From: Gossypium raimondii
Taxonomy: Eukaryota; Streptophyta; Magnoliopsida; Malvales; Malvaceae
DNA: 64,000 nucleotides
Direction of reading: 5' to 3'
Assembly (NCBI RefSeq): GCF_025698545.1
Contig: NC_068577.1
Coordinates: 44,719,250-44,783,249 of the forward strand
Shown here: one piece after another, positions 12,068 through 24,576 of the stretch
Layout of the letters: the number at the start of each line of letters is the position of its first letter
How positions within the stretch are numbered: position 1 is the stretch's first letter
Translations under genes and position numbers: made by a program
The notes under the pieces: generated by a model
Told to the model about the DNA's origin: nothing
Seen by the model: the letters and a program-made list of their open reading frames with translations, nothing else
Databases searched by the model: none

Positions 12068-14918
12068 TGACAGGGGAGTTTGAAGTTACAAGGTAGGAAA
12101 CTAAGCTCTTAAAGAGTTTATGTCTCATTTGCAGTTATTAATCCCTTTGTTGCGTACCAGGTACAGTTGGTAAACTTAGAATGTGATGTTTGAACTGAAT
12201 AATGTTTCGAGACAAGAATCTACGGTTGTCATGAGTTTTATGTCTATGCTTCTTGCTTAAGCAGAGCTGCGAATGGCTGGTTTTTTTTTTTTTTTTTGAG
12301 TTAGGAGATTAGAGTTACCATTTATAAATTGTGACCTTTAGGGTGAGCAAAACTCGGTTAAAAAAATTTGCGAAAATGAGTTGAGTGAATTCGGTTACTT
12401 TTGAAGTCAGTTGAAAGGAGTCGGTTTGAATTCACTGATCTTATTTAAACTACCACATTCTTATAGAAACAACGAATTTTAACATGTATTTAAAGATAAC
12501 ATGGCGAAATTTATGATTTGAAATTAATTGATAAAATAAAAATTAGATTAATTGAACACATAAATACATTAGATTAAAAATATTAAATGAATATATCGAT
12601 CTTAAGTTAGTGTGTGACGTCAACTCAATTAACAATATTATTAACACTAAAAGTAATGCCTATGGAAATTATGTATTTAGAACATATGAATGCCTTTACC
12701 TTTGTAAATAAAATATGAGAAATATTGAAATGTCAAATTTCAAATTAACATTAACACATGCAATATGTTTGAAATTATAATAAATTTAATTTAAATAGGT
12801 AAATGTATTTTAATTATTTATTAAATCATTGTCATTTTTCTTGAATTGTTATGAGTAGATTTGTGACCAAGGTAGTTAGTATCGCACGGTAAACGCATCT
12901 TTTCTTACCAAAATTGGTACATACCTGTATGATTTATTTTGTTGTATCGTTTTAAATTTATCAATATTTTTAAAAATTATTTAATACATGTATATAAATA
13001 TATTTACAAATATCAAATTAATTAAAATAAATAATTGAAATATAAAATATTTATCAATTATATAAAATACTCATTAATAAACTCAACAAATAAAATCTAT
13101 CATTCAAATAAATCCAAAATTAATAATAAAATCCATCATTCAATATGCAATTTTAATGATTTAATTCCTTTCTTTTTTTTATAAAAGTTTTATAAAAGAA
13201 GTTGAAAGGTAAACGAATATTTTTCTTTGATAATCGGTGAGTGAATTTTTGTTAATTATATTTTATATTTTAAATGTGAAAGTATGTGCCAAAAAAACAC
13301 TTTCTTAAACATTACATTCCGATGTAGCCTTTTTTGATTAGTCACGTTTCAATTAAGTCTTTAGCATAATAGTAAGCAATTAAAAATTTTATATTTTTAA
13401 TATTATTCATGTACCGAACGGTGCGCTATGTTTCGGCCAGTGTGACTAAAATTGACTGGAACAAGCTAGTGTGGTCGATATGGATCTGAATTTTCACTGG
13501 TGCAGAAAAGGGTGTTGGGTGTTTTGGTTTAGCACTAGAACGTGTGCACCGGTTGGTATGATTGGAATCAGTGAGGAATCGACCACCATGCTTGTGACAC
13601 AAACTCAATTGACAACATTATCAATAAGATTATAGCATACCCACGATGTGGGTGAAAATAATTATATAATATATTTATTAAGAATTTACATAAAAACTAT
13701 ATGTTACTTTAGTTGAAATGACAAATTGGGAGAGATTATATTTGATATTTTGGGTTCAAATCTTATCATAAGCACAAGTTTTTTTATTATAGATTTTATA
13801 TAAAAGACAAAAATACTTTAAATTAATATTTATTGCTTTGTTAAAATAGAGGCATTTTGCAATTTAATAAGCGAGTTCGGTCTTGTTATGGGTGACACCA
13901 ATTTAGTCAAAATATTTATATATAGTATGTATATTCCATTGGTGAGGTAATAAAGTATGCATAATACAATTAAAATGTAAATATTATATTAAAATAAATT
14001 TTAGTTTAACGGTAAAATTAATGTTTTATTGATATAAATGGCCATGTTCAAATTCAATCATATGCAAGTGTCACATTCCAAAAATGGGGTTAGAAGAATT
14101 GAGTTTGTAGTTGATTGATTGATTGAATTTAAGTTTGAATACTCATAATTGTGAGACGAACTTAAAATGACCAAGTGGTAATGTATGAGCCTATAATGCA
14201 CTTAGAAATGTATGAGATGCAAATTTGACTTGTTGAGTAATATGAATTGTGACTTTAGGTTTGCATGCTAGTATAGCTAAATGGTTAGAGTGTTAAAGTA
14301 TGTTTTAGTTTAATTGAGCATGATTTGTATGATCTATGTATGTTATATTATATGTTAAAATAGGAAAGTTGGAAAGAAAACACAAAATAGTATGTGTGGA
14401 TAGGTGATAATGTGTCATATGTAGGTTTTAGGCATGTTTTGTTATCTTTGCAATTGAGCCATGATTTTTATGCTATGAACTTGGAGTCCTTAAATGCTAT
14501 GAAATGACTTGAAAATTTGCATGATTAACTCTTATATGGATAATTCCATCACTTTACTCTCGATTTTACAAAAATGATTTACTAAATTTTTACTAAAATT
14601 ATGATTTAGTCCTTAAACTTTGCTTTAAAAATTAAATAAGTTTTACTTATCAGTTCTGGTATTTTTCTTCAATTATTGTCCTTATTAAATTATTTTATAC
14701 TGTACATATGATTTAATTGTTGAATTACAAATGTTACTTTTGTCGTATGTTAAATAACGATTTTACCTCTGATGTTGGTCTGATCAAGAGTAGCGCTGCA
14801 AAAAACATGTTTTTTTAAGACTTGTATGTTTACCTTGAACTATATGATTGATGAATATGCATGTATGTAAATTTGTGTGGTGTGATTGGTGGTTGTACGA
14901 AGGTCACGTAAGTGACTA
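12068..14918. other. RidA 3' flank and AT-rich repeat-derived intergenic DNA
   Basis: The RidA 3' UTR probably runs to about 12200-12250 (AATAATG-like signal near 12199). From about 12340 a 'TTAGGGTGAGCAAAACTCGG' block begins, of a kind common as an interspersed plant repeat. Nothing coding is recognised. ORFs such as that at 13426-13608 lie in AT-rich filler and show no domain. Confidence 0.5.
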
Positions 14919-15307
14919 ATGTAACGCTCTAGATTCGGGTCGGTCTGTCCTGACCAGGTTTGGGCACCACATTTGGTCAGGTTTGTGAAAACGAGAGTGG
15001 TCACGCCTTAATTTATAAAGGTTATCTTTGTGCGTTTGAAAATAAATGAGTTACTGGTCTAATGGTTAAGTGTTAGTGAATTTGTCTTGGAAATCTAAGA
15101 TCGAATCCTTCCCTCACATCAGTTTTATTTTGTGCAATTTTGCTGCAAACCCTAGCAAGTGTCACGCCTCATTTTAAGAATAAATTTTGTAAGAGTTTAA
15201 AAAAATTTGAGTATTTGACCTAGTGGTTAAGTAGTGTAACTATCTCTAGAGATCTTAGGTTTGAGCTCTCTTCCTCCTATTTTATTATTTTCGACAACCT
15301 AGGGTAA
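14919..15307 (+). mobile_element. LTR fragment with tRNA-like modules
   Basis: Opens TGTAACGCTCTAGATTCGGG, a common Gypsy LTR start. It then carries two successive modules of about 150 bp, each beginning GTCACGCCT and each containing a tRNA-like A box and B box. Module 1: TGGTCTAATGG at 15055 and GATCGAATCC at 15099. Module 2: TGACCTAGTGG at 15216 and GGTTTGAGCTC at 15258. A third module sits at the start of the next LTR (15308 on). Element boundaries beyond this are not resolved. Confidence 0.5.
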
Positions 15308-16990
15308 AGTCACACCCCGAAATATATATATATACGGTCAAGAATCTAAATTAAACAAGAAATGAGCTTAAGGCTCAATGGTTAAGAGTTAGAGCATCTA
15401 TCCTAAGGTCTCAAGTTTGAGCCCTCCTTCCTTTTTTTTTTATTTCGTAATTTCGTCAAATACACCCCAAACTTGGAAAAATTGCATGTGCCACCCTAGA
15501 GTTTATAGACCCTAAGAATTTAACCAATTCTTTCCTAATTAGAATTCATCTATTGTTTTTCCTCAAAATTCCAATAGAATTAGAATTTCATCGTCCTTTT
15601 CTCTTTTTTTCCTAATTAGATTTTCATATTGCCCATTTTCAAATCTTAGTAGAATTTGCACCCCATCAATTTATTTCTTCTCTTTTTATTTTCTTTCCCT
15701 TTTCTTTACACCATATTTTCATCCTAATTATTGATAATTATTTTGCTTTCCCGAATTAAATCATCTTCCATTGAATCGTTCTTTCTATCGGTTTTGTAAT
15801 TTCCGTCAATGGCATCCTTACGCTTGCCAAGAATCGATAAGTACATCTCATTTTCGATGTTTAGATCCCAAATTTTTGTAATATTTCTATCCGACGCTAA
15901 TCTTACATTCGATTAATCAATCTTTTACGGTTCTTGCCAAATCTTTTGTTAATATTGTCAAATCTTGAAACCAGACATTAATTTGTGTATAAATTTCATT
16001 TGAATGATCGAATTTAGGTGAATTGGATCATAATCGGGCGTGAGGAATATCAATCGAACCCCCGGTGAAAGGTGTATATTATTTACCAAGTGAATTGGGG
16101 CAAATCGTGTGTAGGTTTAGGGTCACACGATCTCTCACACAGGCGTGTGGACCACACGACCATGTGCCACTGTTATGTTAAGGTATCCCGTTTTACACAC
16201 GTCCAATAACCTTCCACACGGCCTAGCCACACGACCGTGTTATCCCTGTTTTACAATTTTGTCTAAATATTTATGATATGTGCAGTTTAGTCCTTGTATA
16301 TTCCCTGAATTGTTTTTAGTGTTTTTATTTGCTCAAATAAGTCCCTGATATTATGTTATTTTTGGAATCTGTGATTTTATTACTAAAGTGCTATTGTTGC
16401 ATCGCATGATAAATTAATATTACATGCTTTCTGTCAAAGTGATATTGATAAACTGTTAGTGTTATTATTGTTACCGCCCTATTGCGCACATGATAAACAT
16501 GTCTACTACTAGTGTTCAATTGAATACATGTTAAGCATGTCCACTGCTAGTGTTAAATTGTTCTATTACAAATATGACATATTGCATTGCATGGGGTGGG
16601 ACGATATGTACGGAGGAAGAGTGGCAGTTTATCTGCAAATATGCTGTGCATCCATAGCCCAGTGACAATTTTTAGCTGCAAATATGTTGTGCAACCACAA
16701 CCTAGTGAAAATTTTTATTTGCAAATATGTTGTGCAACCACAACCTAATGACAATTTTTTTTTTGAAAATATGTTGTGCATCCACAACCCAGTGGCAGTT
16801 TATCTGCAAATATGTTGTGCATCCACAACCCAGTTACAGTTTTTATCTGCAAATATGTTGTACATCCACAACCTAATGGCAATTTTTATTTGCAAATATG
16901 TTGTGCATTTGATTTGCCATAATTTGGTGTATCAGATTAAACTAATTTTCGCACTATTGGAGCTTGAAAATAAGCATTATCATTAAGATT
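15308..16990 (-). mobile_element. LTR of family B, truncated copy (- strand)
   Basis: Homologous, in reverse orientation, to 28696-30873. Shared landmarks include 'CGTGTGTAGGTTTAGGG', 'GGTGAAAGGTGTAT', 'CTAGAGTTTATA', 'GCATTGCATGG' and 'GGGACGATATG'. It begins at the terminus complementary to GTGTGAC. It lacks the distal 800 bp or so seen in the other copy, so it is truncated near 16990. It contains the 43-bp tandem array at 16627-16915 and CACACGGCC-type words near 16140-16240. Confidence 0.6.
16627..16915. repeat. Tandem array of about 43-bp units (6-7 copies)
   Basis: Units run as 'TGCAAATATGTTGTGCATCC' followed by 'ACAACCCAGTGACAGTTTT' with point differences. The 100-residue open frame at 16684-16986 is an artefact of this array, not a protein gene. 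Confidence 0.85.
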
Positions 16991-18400
16991 TAATTATGTT
17001 TTAGTAAGTTTAACTAAATTCAATAAAATGTGCAAATTGAGTCTTTTATTAACCTTAGGGGCCGAATGAGGCCTAAGGATAAGCTAATGAACTTTGTAAG
17101 TGTGCAGGAGACCATTAAAAGGTGTGCTAAACCAATACTGGTCACTACGTCGCAACACAGAGGGATCCATGTCTCAGCATAGGGAGCAGAATGGAGAAAT
17201 TCTGAAACCGCCTTTGATGTCGTGACATAGCCTAAGGATGTCGCGACATACCCCTAAAGACTCCCTTAAGAAGAGTATATTGACTTTGATATCGCGACAT
17301 CGACTCTAGACAGAAATTAATACAAAAGCTAAGGGGTGTTTTGGTCCACATAATCAAGCTTAAAACTCAAAAACGTCAGCTAACCTAGGGTTAAGGACGA
17401 CAACCACCTCAAATCTATAAATAGACTCATTTGTCACATGTTATGGACACCAATTACTTAGCTTAGAATCTCTCTTTTAATTTTAGTTTAAGTTTTTCTT
17501 TCCTTAGGTTTTAGATTTATTTTCAGTTTGTTCTTTATTCTATTTCAGGAGATCTGATTGGTGAATACGATCAAACCTTGTGGATTCACTTTCATTCATA
17601 ATAAAAATCATGCGTTTTCTTAAACTCTATACTTTCAATTCATTTATCATGTTTACACTTTATATCGATTCTATATTGTTTACGGAAACCATGAGGATCG
17701 AATCCCTCATGGGGGATTAGCGAGTGGAGGTATGATCTATTAGCTATTTTGTAGGGTTACTCAACGGATCAACTGTTTGGGAAAGGAAGAACCTAAACCC
17801 TAGGCTTGACGACCCTAAGAAGTTATCAATATGGGAATTAAACCAAAATTGGTTTGGTCTATCCGTTAACACCTTAACACCAAACGGATCTGGACTTTGA
17901 GGTCAGAAGATAAGTAGTACTTACTGATTCGTTATTCTAATGGACGTATCAGAAGATCCTGCTAGGAGATCGACTAGTTGATTGATGAGGAACTCGAAGC
18001 GGTAGTTGATGAAGATTATCGAATTGAGCTAATCACCCATAATCAGATTTGATTAATTCCACTTTTCAATTTCTTGATACTTATTTATTTGTTATATTTT
18101 TATTATTATAAAAAACCCCAAAAATCTCTTTTATTTATATTTGCGTAATATAACCTATTTCAAGTACTAATTAAATCTTTTGGTGTTTAGGTTGAAATTG
18201 GTCTAGTACTAGCCTCTTTTGGGTACGATGCTTGGAGTACTCACCTACTCCGTTGTAACTATATTACAACCTGACCCGTATACTTGCGGATACCACCTCA
18301 CTTCTATATATCTTTTTTTTGTAGTATTTGCACTCTGGACATTAGTACGTTCGGAGGCGGTCAAGTTGTTGGCACTGTTGCTTGGGAGACATCGTCACTA
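16991..18400 (+). mobile_element. Athila-type Gypsy LTR with primer-binding site
   Basis: The right part reads GTTGT then TGGCACTGTTGCTTGGGAGA at 18370-18389. This is a decayed version of the TGGCGCCGTTGCCGGGGA primer-binding site typical of Athila-type elements, so the LTR ends near 18369. The LTR body includes three TCGCGA- or TCGTGA-centred palindromes at 17217-17300. The left border is approximate. Confidence 0.5.
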
Positions 18401-18553
18401 GTTTAATTTTAATTTTTGCACTTCAGTAAGACTAATTAAGAAATTTTTAGGTTATAGATACAATTCTCAATTTATTTTGTTTAACCAATTAACATCACTG
18501 ATTTTATTCATTTTTTTAGGGGGACCCTAGTGCACATTTGTCTCGTGTGAATA
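18401..18553. other. Remnant of internal Athila-type DNA
   Basis: About 150 bp between the primer-binding site and the next LTR. Nothing coding remains. Confidence 0.35.
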
Positions 18554-19842
18554 TGATGTGCGAATTGTGCAAGTATACACGTCGAATCAAGTAATAAAGT
18601 TATGAGTGAGTATCGTTCCCACAAGGATTGGATGGGCGTTCTTTGTCTAAGTTGCCACAATTGAATAGAAAAGATAATTGTATTAAACAATATTTAAATG
18701 AAATTAAAATGGGATTAACACATTAGAAATAAGAGTAATGAAGTATATTAGTAGAGATTCCAATTGCAACACTTCAAACAATAGTACTAAAAACTTTAGC
18801 AAGATTGGAATATTGATCGTAAAGGTTGGGATTACTAAGGGATCAGTTCTAACCTGTGAACAATGTCGTGGAAAAACTATGGCAAACTTACTGTTCGATT
18901 AGGTACTAATGTGGTTTACCACTGTCGAAAGCAAAACTTAAGGTTATTTACCCATAATGCACTATACAACTATAGGCTTGGGAGTAACAACCACTACTAA
19001 GCATAACCCTCTAAATCGTATAAAGTAAGACTTTATGTCTAGAGTTTATACGAGTGCTTCACTCAACACTCACTTATATTACCCAACTTCGATGCAGGTA
19101 GCCTAACCGTGTCGGTATTAAGCTGTCTTAAGGCTTAATGAGCATTCATCAATACCATAACAAGCATTTAAACAAATACAACCATTGAATAAAACAACAA
19201 AGTGAACCATATTAATCCACAAATAGTAGTCAAAGTTTAAACATCATCTAAAGCAATCTCCAACCGTATGAAGTTAGCTCATGGTTGGACTACACAAATC
19301 CAAGTTTGTTCGCATCATCATCATCCCAAATAATAGTTTAGAACCGAAAAATGGAAACCAAATGTAGAGAAAGAAACCTGGGTTCGAAACACAAATTTCC
19401 CACTCAGCGTCTTGTTGCTTGGCTTCACCAATGCTCCTAGTAGCTCAGTTTGCCCTCCTTGCTGCAATGAGACCTCTATCGAAGCTTAAAAATTTGCATT
19501 CAATAGTACCTTCAACTCTCATTAATAGCAGACCTCAAGTGTGAACGCCAGTTATTTTTTCTCCTTTTTTTTCTTTTTCGCCTCTTCTTTCCTTGTCCTT
19601 TCTTTTGTCTTTTATACATAGGTCCTCCTCTAAGGTAGAACCCGCCAACCAATGATTGCTTTTTCCCTAATTTTGAGGTGAATATTTTTCATTACACGTG
19701 CATGTGGGGGACCAACTGCTAAGTGCTCTCATTGCTGACTGGGTGGTTATCATTTTCTTTACCAACATTGCCATGGCAACTTAAGTACAAGCAATTAACT
19801 AAGTCTAAAAGTATGAGTTATAACTCTTTTTAAGAGTTATCA
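18554..19842 (-). mobile_element. Probable solo LTR nested in Athila-type DNA
   Basis: On the - strand it starts TGATAACTCTTAAAAAGAGT at 19842 and ends TGCACAATTCGCACATCA at 18554. This gives TG...CA ends over about 1290 bp without coding capacity. Flanks do not show an obvious 5-bp duplication, so the exact ends are uncertain. Confidence 0.45.
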
Positions 19843-19869
19843 ACATTCTTAATACAAACTATCACCATG

Positions 19870-21230
19870 GTAATTATAGGAGATCAGTCAACAGGACTAT
19901 GGATAATTTAAATTATATGTGGTTAGACGAAAACTTAGATTATGACACCGATATTTATGAAGAAGGGATCTATGAGAATTGAGAGATACAGGAGAACCAA
20001 CGATTACTGATGCTTGAATTGAGTCAATTCCGAGGTGAAGCCTCAACCCCTTCCTAAGATGATAGCAACAACAATAGTGTACACTCAGGAAGTTATCAAG
20101 ATGACTTAAGCCAAGGATTGATCAAGGAGAAGAATGCAATGATAAGCACTTGTAAGGAAAAGGAACCCTTGGACTATCATTTATCCCAACAAACAGAAGA
20201 GTATCAAGATGAATCGAACGAAATGGCAACAAAGGAAGCTATGAAACCAATTGAGGAAATAGAAAGTGGATGGAAGAATAAGGCAGGCATGGAAACATCT
20301 TCCCAGAAGCTTTAGGTTCTTTTGGCAGGGGCAGAATGCAAGAGCAGTATAATACAGACCTACAAATGGAGACAATGATATTTGTGGCCAACCTAGTGGA
20401 AGAAACCCCAAAAATTCAAGAGCTTACAAAGAAAAGCAAGAATGAATCGGTGATTCCAATTGATAAACTTGATTTGACTATCTTTTGCACGTTATTAAAC
20501 CAAACACCTCAAAAATTCAATGATCTAGGAATTTTCCAGGTGCTGACAAGAACCAGAAAAATATATATTGATAGGACTTATGACCACATAACAGGCTTCA
20601 ACCGTGCTGGACAATTGATAAGCCTAGAGATCGAGCTACAGAAACCACGAAATGTTCAATTACTACAAGAACCATTCAAGAGAGTTATCTGTAAACAAGT
20701 GGAAAAATTCGAAAGCTCTCGGAGTTGGAATCCAAGTAGTGTAGTACATAATTCCTTTCTAATCAAGACTTAGAGAATATTTCTGCAAAGTTATTCCTGA
20801 TAGATGAGATGAACAAATACATAATAAACAACAAATATGAATCAAGATTCTCAACCTTCCTACGGAGCAAAGATGTGAAGTAGAAATTAATGTGGTTGCA
20901 TGGTTACGTAATCTTGCAAGTAATTAATAGTTATGATCTGCGAAAAGAATTGTCAGTTGTTAGGGCAGGCTGAAAAGGTAAATTTAGAGAGAGAGATAAC
21001 TGCAAACAAATAGAATGGCACGATAGATGTTGGACTAATGCAGACATAAATAATTTACATGAAGCACCTAAATGCATAGTAACTGAGCTGACAGACGAGT
21101 CTGGCAACAAGACCTAACATTTTTACGTAAGCTTTAACTAACTGTACAACATTGTATATTTCACTGGCCAATAAATATTACAAGAAGATTGAAAACAGAT
21201 CTAACAAGCTCTTGAAGCACTCTAAGAATA
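19870..21230 (+). pseudogene. Degraded retroelement internal region, probably gag-like
   Basis: A run of broken, acidic, Glu/Gln/Lys-rich reading frames on the + strand. One begins near 19899 with MDNLNYMWLDENLDYDTDIY and stops after about 27 residues; another is 20118-20315; the longest is 20336-20773 (145 residues). Composition and position downstream of an Athila-type primer-binding site suggest a decayed gag or linker region. I recognise no zinc knuckle, protease or polymerase motif, so identity is an inference from context. Confidence 0.35.
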
Positions 21231-21239
21231 GGGAAGTTG

Positions 21240-21920
21240 GGAAAACAGAGTCAAGGTTGCAACACGGTCATCCCGTATCGCAACACCATGTCCAATGGCA
21301 AGGAATTACAAAAATCATATTGATGTCGTGACACCACTCTTTCGTGTCGCGACAGGGAAGATAGTTTCCCAAAATTTCAAAACTGCAGGGTGTGTCACGA
21401 CACTGAACCCTGGATGAGCTCGTAGTTTTGCAGAGCTCATACATTTGATGAGCTTGCAGACTTGTGTTCAGGGTTTGCCATTGCATGGATGGTCACTTCA
21501 CAACAAATGGTAGCAACCTTAATTCTTTTACTCCTTCTCGGCTTATTCATAACCCAAGCAATATATTAGTTGCGTTTTTACATTTGAAATACCTTCAAAG
21601 CACTGCTAGCTTCTTAGTCCTCTCCTACTTAGAGCACTCTGAAAAGCATTCTAAGCCTCATTTCCAAGGGCATCAGATGGTTCGTTTTAAATGGTTTCGA
21701 CACTTAAAATATTTGGTGGGATAATTGGTAATGGGCTTGGTTCTATTAGGAACCTCATTAGGGGTCTTTGACTCATGATGAGGATCTTTTGAGGTGACAA
21801 GTTTTGATCTCCCTTCCCATATGGCTACACTAGTATCCTTATTCCATGAGTCGAAGGATGTCTTTGGTTGGAATGGCTCACCTATTGGTATTTTGTCTCT
21901 CAAATCCATTTATCTTAATT
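21240..21920. mobile_element. LTR-like fragment with TCGCGA palindromes
   Basis: Contains 'GATGTCGTGACAC' at 21322 and 'GTGTCGCGACAGG' at 21345, of the type seen at 17217-17300 and 46330-46470. Open frames at 21464-21724 and 21673-21909 overlap on opposite strands with no domain and are treated as non-coding. Ends not defined. Confidence 0.35.
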
Positions 21921-22083
21921 TTTGATGGAGATTGGTGAATTATTATTTATGGGAGACAAGTTGATTTTCAATATTTCAATGGAATATGATTGAATTGGAA
22001 AAAAAGGAAAGTTAACAAAGGGAATTGATTTTAAAAAGAGTAGAAAAATATTTATTATTAGTTTTTTATTTTGACATTAAAAT

Positions 22084-22449
22084 TCAATTGCAAGAGGTAA
22101 TAAATCTAAGACTTAGTTTAAAGATGGATTCCATATGATCGAAGCAAACACATTGACGAGTGATGCAAGTGCACAATTAATGCTTGACAATTTGGGCATT
22201 TGTCCACGCAATCGTTATTAGTTATGCATTCAAACTTTGCCTGAACCTCCTCTACCACACCTGCAATCTTATTCACCATTACTTCACATAGTTTCTATCG
22301 AAAATAACAAGTTAAAATACAAAAAAAACTCAAATATTATTTATGAAACAGCTGAATAAATGAGTAATAAAAAGAAAAAAATTATAGTTACCGGGTGTAA
22401 GAAGAAAGAGCATGAGCAATAAAAGTGTGGTTGTTGTAGATATCTTCAT
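22084..22449 (-). pseudogene. Broken gene for a small secreted cysteine-rich peptide
   Basis: On the - strand an ATG at 22449 opens MKISTTTTLLLLMLFLLTP, a textbook signal peptide. It is followed by a GTAACT donor (exon end 22392) and a second exon starting near 22294 or 22281. That exon reads KIAGVVEEVQAKFECITNN, then DCVDKCPNCQ, so cysteines fall as C-x5-C-x3-C-x2-C. The frame then loses register near 22190: the +1 frame gives LCTCITRQCVCF, which would supply the missing C-x-C-x4-C-x-C of a defensin-like fold. This looks like one small indel in an otherwise complete two-exon gene. A TATA-like CATATAAAA lies about 45 bp upstream. The exact subfamily is not recognised; expression is unknown. 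Confidence 0.5.
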
Positions 22450-24255
22450 TTTCCGCCCTCTAAATTGTATAATTTCATAGTTTTTTATATGGTTTTTTCA
22501 GACCCATAACGTAATTAAATGGGGAAATCCCTTTTGATTTACTTCCCAAATTTAACACATTATGGTAAATAATTTTGGATGTTTCATATTTTGAGAAAGG
22601 ATTACCCCAAAGTTTTTATTATACCCCATTATCATTTTTAAAAAATTCTTTGGCTGTTGAAATGTAGTTAGTAACATTTTGTTAAGCAAATAAAATAAAA
22701 TAAAAACTCTATAGAGTGGTTTAGAATGTTGTTATTCTAATATAATTATCAAAACTCAAAATCCAATATTAACATATTATTATGGGATATTATCTTTTAG
22801 AAATATCTAAATATAAATATTATGTATACTCTTAAGATCTATGAAGAAGATTGAAAGGATTACCCTATTCTCGTCACATATACAACCTTCCCAATCTCTC
22901 ACAACAATTTAATTTTTATTATTATTAGCTTTTTTATTTTATATTGATTGTGTTTTAATATTATTTTATATGCTTTGTTTGTATGTTATTTTGCATTCTC
23001 AACTCTCTTTTGAGTTTTTGGAGTTTTAAGCATATTATAATTATTGTTTTTCCATCAATTATGTGCCTTCATTTATTCAAAATTATTTTTATTTTTAATA
23101 ATTATAATTTTGTGTCTTAATTATTTTCTTTTAACAATCAATTATGATTGCTTTTATGTTATAATGTTGTGCCTAAAATTTAACTATTACATTACAGAGG
23201 TTAGTTTATAAGGATTTTGGAGGTTATGAGAATTCTTTCCATTAATTGCAAGTTGTAATTTTGTGTTTTGTATCTCTTAAATTGTTTTGGATGTTACTTT
23301 TTGTGTCTTAATCTATTTTGAAGGTTACAAAATTATAACTCATCTTTTGTTTTCTCTCTTTCATTTGTTTGTTTATGTAATATTTTGCAAATATTGTTTT
23401 CATGGTAGTACATTATTATTTTTGGAATGTATTTAAAATAATTTTTGACATATTATGTTGAATCTTAATTTAGTTGATATTGATATTCTTGTCATTACAA
23501 GAGGACGTGAGTTTAAGCGTCTTGAAACACATTTATCCTCATATTTAAGAGTTAGTAAGGAATTATGAGTAGTACTAGGCATTGTATAAGGTTTTTTTGA
23601 ATGCATGTAGTTCTAAATCTTTGAGCATATATATATATATATATATTTCAAAATGAGAATTGTTAAAATTACAAGTACAACTAAAAAATTAATTATTCAT
23701 TAAAAATATTATTTTGCCAAATTTCTAAATTATTACTATAAATTTTATTGTTAATGTTTTTATCTAATTAGCGACTTTTAGATTGAATATATTAAGATTA
23801 AACTCTTTTTACTTTATAAGATTAAATATAGATAAAATAATAATTATTACATCTATTATTATGTTTTAAATTAATCAATTTCATTTATTTATTTTCTTAT
23901 TTTTGTTCATGAGATTTTTATTGATTTTTTGTCAATTGTTTAATCCTTACCTTTAATTCTTTTTTTCTTTTTGAAGGTTACGTTTTATGCTTTTTATTTA
24001 CTAATTGTTTTGTTAATTGCCATTCATTTTCTTTTAAGTTACATTTTATGCATTTAATATTTATAGAAGTTACAATACTTTTTTTCAAATAAACTATACA
24101 AATGTTTATCTAATTATGCCCGTGTTTCTGTTTTGGTCACTTAACTTTATTTTTTTTTTCAATTTAGGCACTAACGTTTAAATTCATTCTTGTTTTGGTC
24201 ATCTGTCGTTAAATTGATACCGGGGAGCCTTTTTCTAACTGGTGTAATAACATAC
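22450..24255. other. Very AT-rich intergenic DNA
   Basis: No gene seen. It includes the immediate upstream region of the cysteine-rich peptide relic, a TA dinucleotide run at 23629-23647, and near 24120-24210 a 'TTTTGGTCACTTAACTTT' block resembling MULE ends, without a matching partner nearby. Confidence 0.5.
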
Positions 24256-24576
24256 TTAGTGTAACACCCTTATACCCGATCCGACCCTCGAAACCCAATA
24301 TAGGAATATTACATTTGATGCCAAAGCAATCATGACTAATCATTAAGCACTTTGAACATTAAACGATGAAATTTTCAATTAATCAATCCAGTAATATTAT
24401 TCTAGAAGTTTAGGAACATTACTGATTAACCGAATATGTTTAGAAATGATTTTCAATCAATACCGGGGACAAGTATCAATAAAAAACATGAGGTACCTAT
24501 ACCTATGATGAGTATTGATACCAAAATTTCAAAATTTTGATGAAAGTGTCGATACCTTAGGCTTAAGTATCAATAC

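Noticed and set aside
15055..15108. A true tRNA gene at the A/B-box modules
   Set aside because: Cloverleaf stems are not convincingly paired and the acceptor stem is missing; treated as tRNA-like modules only.
16684..16986. 100-residue open frame with repeated CKYVVHP-like units
   Set aside because: It is a translation of the 43-bp tandem array inside an LTR.
20181..20411. 76-residue - strand open frame
   Set aside because: Antisense to the Glu/Lys-rich retroelement-like frames at 20118-20773; no recognisable features.
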